This document shows positions 9,513 to 20,607 of a stretch of 64,000 nt of DNA, piece after piece. The stretch covers positions 31,812,770-31,876,769 of the forward strand of contig OZ020518.1 of the NCBI GenBank assembly GCA_963971425.1. Direction: 5' to 3'. The notes under the pieces are model-generated. The model had not been told where the DNA came from. It saw only the letters and a list, made by a program, of their open reading frames with translations, and did not search any database. Both the position numbers and the translations under genes were made by a program. The stretch comes from Bryoerythrophyllum caledonicum (Eukaryota; Streptophyta; Bryopsida; Pottiales; Pottiaceae). The number at the start of each line of letters is the position of its first letter. The first letter of the stretch is position 1.

Positions 9513-10966
9513 TTGATGGTTGGAGCTTTTATGCATGCAGCTAAAGGTGGGACATCTTTTGCAGTTTATGCTTTACCAATAAACAAAAATTGTAAATCAT
9601 ACAATCATATTCCTATTCAATATCAAGATTTTATAGATGTAATTGAAAAGAAAAATGCGGACGTACTTCCAGAACATCGGCCATATGATTGTGCTATTGA
9701 TCTTCAACAAGGTGCTCAACCTCCATTTGGACCAATTTACAGCTTATCAGAAAATGAGCTTGTAGAATTACGGGAGTACATTAATGATAATCTTGGTAAA
9801 AATTTCATATGACATTCAAAGTCACCAGCTAGAGCACCTATATTATTTGTAAAAAAAAAAGATGGTTTGCTTCGTATGTACGTGGATTATAGAGGCCTCA
9901 ATAAATTGACAATTAAAAACCGGTACTCCTTACCATTAATTTCAAATCTTTTGGATCGTGTTGGAGGTGCTAAAATTTATAAAAAAATTGATTTGAGGGG
10001 AGCTTACAATTTAATACGCATTAGAGAAGGTGACGAATGGAAAACAACCTTTCGAACAAGGTATGGTCTTTTTGAGTATCTTGTCATCCCATTTGGATTA
10101 ACTAGTGCCCCCGCCGTGTTTCAACATATGATGAATGACATTTTTTGGGAATATCTTGATAACTTTGTGGTAATTTACCTTGATGACACTTTGATTTTTT
10201 CAAACAATGAAGAAGACCATGAAAAACATGTCTGTTTGGTTTTACAAAAACTTCGAGAAATGGGCCTTTATGCAAAATTAGAAAAATGTGAATTTTACCA
10301 ATATCAAGTAGAGTGGGTGGGATATATACTCTCCCCATATGGTGTATCAATGTATCCTAAAAAAGTACAAACTATTGTTGAATGGGCAATACCTTCTACT
10401 CTTTGTGATGTTTCCTTGGCTTTGCCATCTTTTATAGAATTTTTATTAATGACTACTCTAAAATTGCAGCACCATTGACACGACTCACTGGCAAAGAAAA
10501 TTTTACTTGGAATGATCAAACACAAGAAGCTTTTGATAAGCTTAAAATAGCTTTTTCTATTGCACCTATTTTGATGCATGTTGATTTTACCAAACCTTTC
10601 TTTTAAGAAACTGATGCCTCATATTATGCATTTGGAGCTATCCTATCTCAATATGGTGATGACAATTATCTTCATCTAATTGCATTCTATTCTAGAAAGT
10701 TTACAGCACCAGAAATTAATTATGAAATTCATGATAAAGAATTATTAGCAATTGTGGCTTCTTTTGAAGTTTGACGTCTTATTTTGGAAGGTGCTCAACA
10801 TCAAATCATTGTCTATACAAACCACAAAAATTTGGAATATTTTTTGACTGCCAAGGTTTTAAATCGACGTCAGGCTCGTTGGAGTATGTCTTTATCAAGA
10901 TTTGACTTTGTTATTACTTATCAACCTGGTAGTCAACAAGGAGAATCTGATGCTTTATCACATCGT
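9513..10966 (+). pseudogene. Ty3/gypsy reverse transcriptase and RNase H, cut by an insertion
   Basis: The protease-RT linker (IDLQQGAQPPFGPIYSL), RT palm motifs ([43 protein letters not shown]) and RNase H ([25 protein letters not shown]) all appear in order. Breaks: TGA at 9810-9812, a frame change near 10,410, TAA at 10,604-10,606 and TGA at 10,772-10,774. The frame runs through GESDALSHR and stops at 10,966, where the large inverted-repeat element begins. The same frame resumes at 25,711. Confidence 0.9.
10957..10966. repeat. Left target-site duplication of the 14.7-kb element
   Basis: ATCACATCGT here matches ATCACGTCGT at 25,701-25,710 in nine of ten bases. It lies in the host retrotransposon coding sequence exactly where homology stops. 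A 9-10 bp duplication is the hallmark of Mutator-like elements. Confidence 0.85.
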
Positions 10967-11270
10967 GGACGGGGCTATTTTGCGAGCGTAGAGTCGCGAG
11001 CGTAGAGCGGTGAGCCTTGGTTTGCGAGCGTAGAGTGCAAAAAAGATAAGATTATGTAGAAAAAGTAAAAGTTTGTGATTTTTGTAACAAGAATAAAGTA
11101 CTAAATGTAGTACGTCTAAGGCCCTATTACCGTGGACTAGGTGGCTTAAACATTGGGTAGGTCATAATATTCTTAAATAATAGATGGACTTCATGTAAAA
11201 AAAAAGAGCTAGTCAACAGGAGGAAGGCCTATGACGGTGGTGATAAGGTTGTCCAATAATGAGAAGATAT
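10967..11270 (+). repeat. Left terminal inverted repeat
   Basis: From GGACGGGGCTATTTTGCGAG onward, about 110 bp match the reverse complement of 25,590-25,700 at high identity. Weaker matches (for example GGCCCTATTACCGTGG and CCTATGACGGTGG) extend to about 11,260. The first 75 bp contain three copies of GCGAGCGTAGAG, a subterminal repeat of the kind transposases bind. Confidence 0.85.
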
Positions 11271-12020
11271 GATTTCTATGGCTAAGAAGATAAGGGAGAA
11301 ATATAGTTGAATGTGTGGACATAGATGCCGGACAGAAAATTGGTTGCGGGCACAGAATTGAGGTGGATAAAGGGAAATGACCGTGAGAAGGACTCTTTTA
11401 GAGGGACAATGTCAAGTATGGATAAGGGCTCCGTATGGGGAAATGGTAAGGGGCACGGCGAGGTACAGGGTGATGGTGTAGGAGTCTGAAAGAGTGAGTT
11501 TACGATAGAACTACGGTTTAGGAAGAGTATGAAGGAGATCGACTTAGGGCATTTGAGTGTTAGAGGGTGTGACAGTGATGGTTGACAGGTGCAGAGAGCC
11601 TAACACCGAAACCCAAAACAACTCTATAAGTGTAGAACCTATGTGCACTAAACAACCATCCTCCCGTCATTTCCATGTGAAATTGAAGAAACTGCGCATA
11701 AATAAAATATTCAGGTGGCCCTTTTAGTCTCACCACAATTTTCATATTAATAAAATAAAATAGACAAACAGCTCAAAAGCATATTTAAGCACCGTAGTGT
11801 TTTAGAAGCAGAATCTAAAGGACTTATTTTATCTCAATCCAAGTGAAACTAGGAGCGTGCATGAAAACATCTAGGTCCTGGTCGAATCCACAAACTATGG
11901 TAAAGATGTAGTAGAGGTGCTTGCAGTAGGTCCAAACACCACGCTTACCTAGAGACTTCTTCGACATCTCCGTGAAGGATGGACAATCACATGATGGGAA
12001 CTGACCAATCGTCAACATAT
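11271..12020. other. Element interior without recognisable gene
   Basis: No frame here has family features. The sequence lies between the left inverted repeat and the 3' end of the minus-strand transposase, and may hold its 3' UTR. Confidence 0.4.
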
Positions 12021-12029
12021 ACCGTGAAA

Positions 12030-15000
12030 CCTTGGAAATGCTACTAGACTATAAAGTAATTATGCAGCCAAGAGCAAGAGGCGGTATCATAAGGATATCA
12101 CAGATCTTCGCAGCTATCGATAGTGCAGAGGCACAACTGTTGTGGTATTCAGTAGTAGGAGCTTTAAGATTCCTGCGGATGGACTTTCCGAATCTCGTAG
12201 TTGGGTGGTCCGAAGGATTGGGAGGTGGAGGGTAGTCCGCAAGGTCCACAGAATCGCCTTCGCCAAACAATTTTTGAGGAGACATCTGAACACGCTCTGT
12301 AAGTCTGAAGCCGCCGCACTCGAGAGCAAATATCTTTGATTGCTAAAATTAGTGCCCATCTTCACCGGCCACTCGTCTGGAACAGGGAGTTTAGAAACAA
12401 TCCGCGGTCGTCGAGGGCTGTGGACACAACGATAGATATCGTCTTTGCAAAAGAAGAACTGCATCTTCTCCATTCTGGTCTTCTTAGAATTGTCCATGAG
12501 GCCACTATAAGTTGGAGCAGCCGTAGGTCGCCTGCTCTGCACAATCCTTGTAACACATCTCTTTCTGCCATGCATGGCAAAGCAAGCTTTTCCTGAGGTC
12601 TTCGGAAGCCGAGCGATGTGCCAGTGCCTCTCGTTGCAAATAGTCTCTAAAACCGATTTAACATGCTACTCAGGAGGCAAAGTAGCCGGAGTCTTAGACG
12701 AATAAACCTCAGCTGGAGCACGCCTCATTTCAGACGGCAAATCATAATCGTTTGTTGTGAGATCAACAATCTTTGGATCGTTCCTTCGTCTCCTAAGTCG
12801 TGGACGGGAGACACTAATCTTGTCAGGGCGATGGGAATCAAATTCAATGCATGGAGGAAGCTACGCTTTCCGTTTCAACGAAACGAATTCTTCTTCACCT
12901 TCTAGGTGAGGATCTTGTGTGCAAAATTATGTTGCACCCAACATTGTGGCGAAAGCTGCTTAAAGAACTGTAGTATTCCCTGTGCGTTGAGCGGTTCGAT
13001 GGGTGGTACGGAGTCGGAGTTCCTCCTTGTCAGGACCAGTTCCGGGATTTTCACCCTTAAAAAACTGATAGTAGGCAACAACCTGCATGAATGCGCGGAC
13101 CATGTCATCAACAGCGGCAACATAAAGATCGTTCCCTCTTTTGCCGGACTGTTGCAGCCATTTGTTGTGGACTATCTCGGCCAAGTTACACAAGGGCATT
13201 TCTGCTAGCTCAACGTCAGACAAATCATGCAATGAGAAAGATTCAGTAGGCATGATTTGGCAACTGGAGTTCAAAGTGCACTCAAAGACTCAAAGTGATA
13301 ACAACACTACAAGGGAAGACGTGGTTCAGCATAGGGCAGTGGCGACAACGCCTTGAGACTGGTCAAGAATAGACACCTTCGTCGTCGAAACGAATGAATG
13401 ATAAGCACTTCGTTGCTCATGTGAGGAGGCGATATCGGCTATGTTTAGTTCCGAGAACAAGCGACTCCAATTGTACTACTATGGGAGGGCAGCCGATAGC
13501 GGCCGCCCTATAATAAGGATAGAGGAAAACTTGGGGGAAAAGGAAGTGCCGAAAAGAAAAGAAAGAAAAAAAAATGAAAGGGAAAAAAACCAAAAGAAAT
13601 GGAAAGAAGATGGAAAAAACCGGGAAATACAAAAGACAATCAATAAAAAGTAATGAATTGTGAATGTAAACATATCGGCAACGAAGAATGAAAAGATTTA
13701 ATTTTGTAAAGAATAGATTGTAAGATTGACGTTGTCAGGCACACTACTAGAATTTGGTGAAAGGAATTAACAACGCAGGTTTTGGTACTGTAGAATGTAA
13801 AATGAACCAACCGAGTACAAAGCAACGTACACTGCTAAAGCCCATCAACACTTTTTAGAATAAAGATATATAAAGAAACATGATTCTAAAGGAACTTACT
13901 AGCTGCATGAATCCGCCCCATTGTCGGTATCTGAAATGCCAGAATGCAAGCCACAAGTCAAGTCTTGGAAGTGCTTCCTCTATTGCGACACTAGAAGACA
14001 ACCACCATGCTCGGATTGCCAAATATCGACTTTGGGCATCTTCCAAAGAGATGGAGTCCTTGTATTGTTTGCAGAGACGGCGGTGTTGGTCCTGAAGGTC
14101 GGCCCTAATGTCTGCCTTAGTGTGCTTGTCGAGTGATTGCATCCAATGAAATAGGCAAGTCCTCTCGCAGTTGTCCATTGGCACTGCGGGGTCGCCCGAA
14201 CCGTACAAAATACGCACCGCATTATAGTTCGCATGAGCTCTGTCCGCCATGAATCCTTTAAAATTTGGGTAAGAGATACCATGCCTCTTTGCAACATTAT
14301 TGAGACTCTTCCAGAAAAGTTGTTGGGCATCAACGTCCTCTGACTGCATATCGCACACAACAATTGTCATGACACGGCAAAATGTCGAATCGTAAACATG
14401 ACAGGCCATGGTGGTTGACTCCTTAACGCGTTTCACGTGGTCAAACATCATCCACGCCTCTTGCAAATCGCCTCCAGGTTGCATTCGCTTTACTAAATGA
14501 ACCCCGCATCTAGGACCAACCTCGGACATCTTGAAAATAAAAACTTTCTTCGTCTCTGTTCCTTGTCCAGGAAAGCGGTTCTCCTGGATGAATGCCCAGC
14601 TACTAGAGCCCCTCAACTTTATTATACTATCCATAACTCCAAATCGTCGCAAGTATCGAAAAGTGGTCACTTCATTCCAAATATTTGGGGAGGTCACCTG
14701 CTTGAACTTGTCCAGAATTGGAATGAGTTCATAAAATGGAAGAACCTTCTGAGGAACACCTTTTGGGCATAATAGTAATTCTCCTAGGTACTCCTTGCTG
14801 GCTTCAAAGACAATGGCTGATCTAGTAGCAGACGGAGTCCACTCAACCTGTTCGCCTATTAAGGTTTGAAGTTTGGCAGATGAGTCTCTATAATTCCCCT
14901 TTTTCACTACATGGCAATGCACACCAAGATGAACGCAAGCTCGTGTCATATGGTTGTTCCCATGGACGTAATAAATCTTTGCAGGGCAGCAGGTAATACA

Positions 15001-16195
15001 AGTGGGAGGGACTTGGCAGATAGCGCATACAACAGTGGAATGTGACGGGGGATCACAACCTGGAAAGAATGGGGACGTGGCACTTCCATCCCACTCAGTT
15101 TCATTCTGCTCTGAGGTTCGATGGACTTGTTTGATATAGTCACAAGCAGGATTACTACATCTTAAGTGGCCAAGACAGACCGACGTTCTAAAAATAAGGT
15201 TGAACTCAGATTTGATATGCGTTGTTGCTATTCGAGTCCATGCGTGGCCATCATCCTTCTTATCCATTCAATAAAGCTGACGAGCCTTGGATGACTGTGG
15301 ATACTTCCCCATCGAAGGAAGTTCGAATATGACATCGCCATCAAATTCAGGAGGTAGGTAGTCAACTTGCTGAATGGAAATTGTACTACAATCTAACTTG
15401 CTTAGAGCTGACTTTGCACCCTTACGAGTGCTAAGAACTTGTAAGCAATGGAGTATACTTGGAATAGATGAGAGAGGAGGTTTAGAAGAGGGAGGCCCAG
15501 TTCCCAGAGACGGGACAGCATGGCAGGGTCTCGAGCTGTTGGGGTTGGTTCGGAATCCAAAGCAGAACTGGGCAGCGTAGGATGGATACACTCATTAACA
15601 GTCGAAGGGGCCGATTGAAGAATCATTGCCGCAAGTTCTAAAGGTGGCTTGGAAGTCAAAAGAGTTGGGTCTGGATAATCGTTTCGAGTAGATATAGTAA
15701 ACTGAAGTCCATCAACGGACCCTATAGATTCCATTGCAATCTTAGATGGGACAGGATTTGTGCACTCACTATCGGAATCGTCACTGAGGAGAATAACCGG
15801 TAGATCGGGAGAATCAGGTTTCACCTTCTGAAGCCAAGGAGTCACATCTGCAGCGGATGTGGAACGTCTAGGGGTTAATGTGTAAGTCACAGTATCAACC
15901 GAAGTAACTATAGATCCATAAACTCGATACCTCCTAGGCTCCAACAACCAAACATCACCCCCTTCACGTTGACAAGATACCTGAGCTACTATATGAGAAA
16001 GCTCGTTTGAGACCGAGATAAGAACTTCCTTCTCCAAGTGCAAAGAGTGCTCTAAAAAATGAAACCGCGAAGCAAGACGACTTCCTGGAACAGTGGAGAA
16101 GCCAGAAGCACCTAGTGGAAATGAAATGGAACTGCTTGACCATCTGAGCTGATTAGAACACAACAAGAAATTATGTCAAAAGGGTCGGAAGCCAT
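12030..16195 (-). pseudogene. Mutator-like transposase with WRKY-GCM1-type zinc finger, broken
   Basis: A likely start ATG is at 16,195 (MASDPFD). The 13,855-15,267 block carries an N-terminal Cys/His cluster (CLGHLRCSNPAC), a second cluster (CAICQVPPTCITCCPAKIYY, then TRACVHLGVHCH), and a DDE-like core with HVYDSTFCRVMTIVVCDMQS, FKGFMADRAHAN and CLFHW, ending at a donor after GGFMQL (GTAAGTTCC on the minus strand). Downstream minus-strand pieces at 12,960-13,274 (EMPLCNLAEIVHNKWLQQSG) and 12,049-12,575 are its C-terminal part. A TGA lies in frame just before the 15,267 Met, and the N-terminal region changes frame between 15,402 and 15,600. It would have mobilised the surrounding element. Family known from WRKY-GCM1/MULE studies; exact exon joints are uncertain. 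Confidence 0.7.
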
Positions 16196-16650
16196 TGCCT
16201 ACAAATGAAAATGAGATGTCTTGAAATTAGAGTAGAGTGAAGGTTGCACTGAATAATAAAAGGAACTTTGACTGAGAACTGTATGTTCATTAAGCCGGTT
16301 AATGTGGTTGTTGAACAACTAATTTGAATAAATGAAGTCACTGATAAATAGGCATTTGGAGGATGGATTTGAAATGGCCTGCAAACAATAAATATGCCGC
16401 CATGTCAATTTCCATATCAACATTTTGAATGCAGATATATACTGAGCAATACATGGCTGGAACACTTTCTACAGCATTAAGCAAAAGAGTTAGTTGTTGA
16501 TAAAATTGGGTGGTGCTTGATGGTTGTTAATACAAAGTGGCGGCTCATAATTATTAGATTGAGATCCAATTATAATCAAATCGTCAGTCCGGAAGGGCCC
16601 AAAAATGTGCAATTAATATTGTCAGCCCCACTTCCTTGTAGACATGCTCA

Positions 16651-16678
16651 CGTACTTGCATGTAGACATGCAAGTACG
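16651..16678. other. Perfect 12-bp hairpin with 4-nt loop
   Basis: CGTACTTGCATG pairs fully with CATGCAAGTACG around TAGA. It lies in non-coding DNA just left of the region of captured gene fragments. A terminal hairpin is a Helitron feature, but the expected CTRR end about 10 bp downstream is not clear. Confidence 0.75.
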
Positions 16679-16816
16679 AAAAATCAATATCTTTAGTTGC
16701 GTCGATTTTAAGCACCTTCTAGAAATGATGCAAATGATATAGATGGATCATATGAGGCTTCAACTTTTAGAGGGTTGCATTGTAGACATTGTCCAGGGTC
16801 AGCTTGATTTGATAGT

Positions 16817-17173
16817 ATGCTAAGGAGGCGTAAGAGAAAGGCTTTGTATTTCACCAACCCGAAACAGTTGAAGAGGTCGAGGCAAATGAGGGAGTTTAAA
16901 TCAAATTTTAGGTTAGAAGACGTTGGAGATACTATTAGAGCACTAGACTTTGAGGCAACAAATTATACTTGTCCAGTAGTGCAGGAAGATCGACAAAGAG
17001 AGCTGCAGAGTTTGAGATTGATTGAAATGGTTTTAGGTCAGCCGGGAAAGCTGACTCCCGAAACGAGCGCAAGTGGAAGCAGTGATGTTGAAGCCGATCG
17101 GGATGCAAATCGAGCTCAATCACAACAGTCTACTCAGGAATCAGGTAACATGACGGGTAACGACGACCAGTAA
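16817..17173 (+). CDS. Unidentified 118-residue frame
   Basis: The frame from ATG 16,817 to TAA 17,171-17,173 starts very basic (MLRRRKRKALYF, KRSRQMREFKS) and ends Ser/Gln/Asp rich with no recognised domain. It lies upstream of the captured gene fragments, on the same strand. It could be an exon of a larger element gene or chance; no family is recognised. Confidence 0.25.
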   Translation: MLRRRKRKALYFTNPKQLKRSRQMREFKSNFRLEDVGDTIRALDFEATNYTCPVVQEDRQRELQSLRLIEMVLGQPGKLTPETSASGSSDVEADRDANRAQSQQSTQESGNMTGNDDQ

Positions 17174-17765
17174 TCAACATGACCTTAGATATGTATATGG
17201 TAACAAAGATGTTGTTTTTAGATGTTACATCTTAATGCCGCACGTTTCGACGTTGTGAAGATCACATATCCGACAACTCATATTGGGTCCCGAAATTTGA
17301 TATTGAAAATTCATGAGAGCTTCTTGTATCAAACACATTTTGAGAGAAGTGACCAGCCAGCGTTCAATTCATCTTGGAAGTGCAAAATATTTTCCGTGAA
17401 ATATCACCGCAAAAGACAATTTTGTAGATGAAGTATTTGACTAAGTCGTTGGACGTGATTGCCGACGCTGTCTGGATGAAGATGACCATCAACAAGTATT
17501 ACTGCCCATTTGCTTCACCCCAGTGAATGAGTTCTTTATCTTATTGCAAAGGATTAGGGTTTGCATAAAGAGAGGTTGCCGCGCATGAGCGACCCTCTTT
17601 TATTGCTCAGTTGTTGTTGTGGCGTTGTGCAGCTATGGAGATGGAGGAAGAAGGAAGAGTGGAGAGGTTAGAGGCCGACATTGAGATGGAGAGCGCCGCA
17701 GTCGCCGTCGCAGGTGCAATCCCGAACCCTGATTTGGTCTTACCTCTAATTTGCAGCCGCCGCCC

Positions 17766-17811
17766 TCCTCGCCATGGCCGTCGTCTTGGCCGACGACGGC
17801 CATGGTGAGGA
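17766..17811. repeat. Hairpin within selenium-binding-protein fragment, copy 1
   Basis: CCATGGCCGTCGTC and GACGACGGCCATGG form a perfect 14-bp inverted repeat around TTGGCC, and pairing extends outward through CTCCTC/GAGGAG. A nearly identical hairpin lies at 20,416-20,465. In the parent family this position corresponds to the conserved Cys-His-Gly (SSCHG) segment, so the left arm can be read as a copy of that codon stretch and the right arm as its inverted duplicate. Confidence 0.75.
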
Positions 17812-18917
17812 GAGTTCGGCCCCCTCCTCGCCATAGTGGATCTACATTGTGGACATTGTGAAGGACCTGCAAGCTCCTGAGGAGTACAAGACTGTGGAGC
17901 CGGACGAGATCTCGTCGAGAACACACTTGGCGTGCAACAAGAATTGCTGAGAGGTTGGATACAACTTTTCTGTCCATATCTCTAACCTCTGCTCTCGGCT
18001 CCGATTCTAATTCGAATCTGAAGTCTTGAAAGATTGAAACCATGGCTTGAATACGAAAGCTAAGTATACTTTCAGAGAATAAATCAGAGTTGATGACTGA
18101 TATTGCAGAGAATTCTTTGTTTGACTTGAATCTCACATTGGTATATTTGTGTTCAATTCGTTCCAGGTGGGAGAAACCGGGTCAGAGCCCGAGGTTCGGT
18201 TACGATTTCTGGTACCAGCCACGGTATAAGACGATGATTAGCTCCTCGTGGAACGCTCCCTCGGCGTTCACGAAGGTTTCAATCCAAGTCATGTTGCTAA
18301 TGGATTATATGGCCAACATCTATTTGTCTACGACTGGCTAGAGGGCACTCTAAAGCAAACCCTTGACCTTGGAAATACAGGTCTTATTCCTCTTGAGATA
18401 TGTCGAGAAGTGAATTATCCGCAGTGGTGGCAGTTTCCGCCTAGTTGCACATGCTCTTCTTTTTTCCGCATACATACATATGATGCCAATTCCAGAGTTA
18501 GTGTGAAAATTAACGTGCAATTGGTCTAGTAGAATTCTTGGGGCAGATTCGTTTTTGGCATGATCCAAGCAAGGCATACGTTGGCGCTGCCTTGAGCAGC
18601 ACTACGGTCCATTTTTTAAGATTGACAATGATACCTGGGATACCGAAGTACTGTACCTGCACAGTTTTACTTTGATTTTCATGATTATGTTGATTGTGTA
18701 GCTTAATATCCAATTTGAGCTTGTTTTTTGAGTCAAAGTGACCATTACTAAACAATGACTATGCACACATATGGATCGTTCAATGGCATGTTTCCATCAC
18801 AATGCCTGCATTGAAGGTGCAGAACTGGATACTGCCGCAAATGCCAGGACTCATCACCGATTTCCTCATTTCACTTGATGACCGATTATAGTACTTCTCC
18901 AATTGGTTGCATGGTGA
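17770..18917 (+). pseudogene. Captured selenium-binding protein (SBP1/methanethiol oxidase) fragment
   Basis: Four colinear plus-strand pieces match plant SBP1 in order: WIYIVDIVKDLQAPEEYKTV at about 17,840-17,900; a block beginning WEKPGQSPRFGYDFWYQPR at about 18,170 and, after a +1 shift near 18,275, LKQTLDLGNTGLIPLE to about 18,400; DPSKAYVGAALSS near 18,560; and [20 protein letters not shown] near 18,825-18,880. Intron-like gaps separate them, so the copy was taken at DNA level. Stops and frame changes prevent function. The normal protein is a soluble enzyme of about 480 residues that oxidises methanethiol. Confidence 0.75.
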
Positions 18918-18987
18918 ACAATTCTTGTACAGTTTACATATGGACAATTTATTTCTATCGTACGCTTTAATTCTAAGTTGTGAATTG

Positions 18988-19396
18988 GATGGCGCTCGAC
19001 AAAGCTCTAATTGGCCAGGGCTATGGGTTGACGGAAACTTGTATTGGTGGAACGTTTAGTGAATGGGATGATATATCCGTTGGCCGTGTTGGGCCTCCGG
19101 CGCCTCACTGCTTCATCAAGGTAGACTTTCAGTCATGTATTTTTGGTTGCATATATCTTTTATATGTTTTATAAAATATATGGTATTCTTATGCATATTG
19201 AGTGCACAAGGTATTCCTCGTCCTTGATGGTTGTGTTTGAGATTGACTAGCATCTCTGGATTTGCAGCTGGTTAATTGGGAAGAGGGCAACTACAAGATA
19301 ATTGGCGATCCACCAAGAGGAGAGATAGTTGTCGGTGGACCTACTGTGACGTTAGGTTACTTTAAAAATCAAGAGAAGACAAACGAAGTTTTCAAG
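18988..19396 (+). pseudogene. Captured long-chain acyl-CoA synthetase fragment, two exons
   Basis: Exon one runs to 19,120 ([20 protein letters not shown], then [14 protein letters not shown]) and ends in AAG|GTAGAC. Exon two is 19,268-19,396 after TTTGCAG ([20 protein letters not shown], then [15 protein letters not shown]) and ends in AAG|GTATGA. GYGLTET is the conserved AMP-binding motif, and the spacing matches plant LACS8/9-type enzymes, which activate fatty acids with ATP and CoA. Only about 90 of about 700 residues are present, with splice sites intact and no adjacent LACS exons. Confidence 0.8.
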
Positions 19397-19558
19397 GTAT
19401 GATCCGTATCCTGAAATTTTCCTCTAAAATGGTGTCTGCTTCATTAATATGCATTCTGTGATGCATAACCCCCCCATACAACATTGAGGCAATATTTCCT
19501 CATTTTGCTTGAGAGTCCATTCCTTTAAATCCGATCATCGTTTTCTTATGGCAGGTAC

Positions 19559-19712
19559 ATGAAGAGGTTAATCAATGACCTCTCAAGGCCCAGTGTGCGT
19601 GTTAACTGCGGAGAGCGCTCTCAAGCGACCGCCGTTGTCAAGTTGTTGAAGGAGGGAGGCACATTGTTGACATACGGCAAGAGCTTGCCACAGGAAGTGT
19701 ATTTACTAGGTA
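19559..19712 (+). pseudogene. Captured fragment resembling mitochondrial trans-2-enoyl-CoA reductase
   Basis: After an acceptor-like TATGGCAG the frame reads RVNCGERSQATAVVKLLKEG, then GTLLTYG, ending at a donor-like CTAG|GTATTT. This pattern (Asn-Cys, then an ATAVVKLL helix, GGTLxTYG) matches the cofactor-binding half of MECR/ETR1-type NADPH enoyl reductases. It directly follows the acyl-CoA synthetase exons, so two unrelated genes have been joined. Assignment is by pattern from one exon. Confidence 0.5.
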
Positions 19713-19839
19713 TTTACATTTGTACTACGTTCTGTCATTGTCGTGGATGCATGAAAAGGCCGTCTAATTAAATCTTTGGTGCTATGTATGTGGTGCCATG
19801 TGTAGTTTATCCTCTTCACGCAATGGGGGGCTGGAGCCG

Positions 19840-19935
19840 GCATTCAGTGTACCGACCATCCTAAAAGTAGTCAAGGTTGTTCTTGCAAACGGCTTCGTTG
19901 GAAGCGTTCTTTCTGATTATTTTTGGTACTAATCT
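19840..19935 (+). pseudogene. Possible captured membrane-transporter exon
   Basis: One frame reads [20 protein letters not shown], then [11 protein letters not shown]. It resembles a transmembrane helix of SLC35F5-like (EamA-type) solute carriers. It is too short to be sure and is listed because it lies in the same series of host-gene scraps. Confidence 0.25.
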
Positions 19936-20379
19936 AAGTCCAATTCTACACCTCCACTGTTGATTTCGTGATATGTTTGCTTCATGTGAGTATTCCTATT
20001 TCATACCTAGATTGTACCAATACCAGCACATGTGACTGTTGAAGATTTATTTGGTTGATGCTTTAGATTGTTCTGACAATATTCATGCTCAGATAATGGT
20101 CATGTAAAAAGTTGAGAGAATTCTCTTCTTGTTCCTTCAGCTCCAAGACAAAAATTTAAGACTCTCACTGCAGTTCTCAGTGGTATTGGCCCATCAACAA
20201 GGTGCCCATTGCTATATTTCTAATTATCGAGGTTTGAAACCCCATTTTCATTTTTCGCTTGGATACGTAGGGATTAAGTTTACTATGAATGTATGATGCG
20301 TTTGAAATCCTTTATTTAAACTTGTACCTTATGAATGTTGAAGCGTTCACACTTTTTGCTACTCTCTTGAACAGGAAAT

Positions 20380-20500
20380 GGAAAGCCCAAACACACCCGT
20401 GGAGATGTCGGGTGCCCTCCTTGCCATGGCCGTCGTCTTGGCCGACGACGGCCATGGCGGGGAGGATTTATGTCTATGTTGGCCGCCTCATTGTTTTCTG
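20380..20500 (+). pseudogene. Second selenium-binding-protein scrap with the same hairpin
   Basis: HTRGDVGCPPCHG followed, after the hairpin, by GRIYVYVG corresponds to the conserved SSCHG...GRIYVVDV region of SBP1. The 14-bp arm hairpin at 20,416-20,465 is nearly identical to that at 17,766-17,811, so the SBP piece was duplicated within the element or taken up twice. Confidence 0.5.
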
Positions 20501-20607
20501 ATGATTTCTAGTCCTTGTATTACAAGTCTTTGCAGCAGTTTTGTTGCGCCCTTCTCACACTCCTCTAACAATTTTCCTCTTCAAGCAACGAGAATTCACT
20601 CGCGCCA

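Noticed and set aside
16817-17431. Helitron end or helicase associated with the captured genes
   Set aside because: No Rep/helicase motifs and no clear CTRR terminus after the 16,651 hairpin; the inverted repeats and target duplication support a MULE-like carrier instead.
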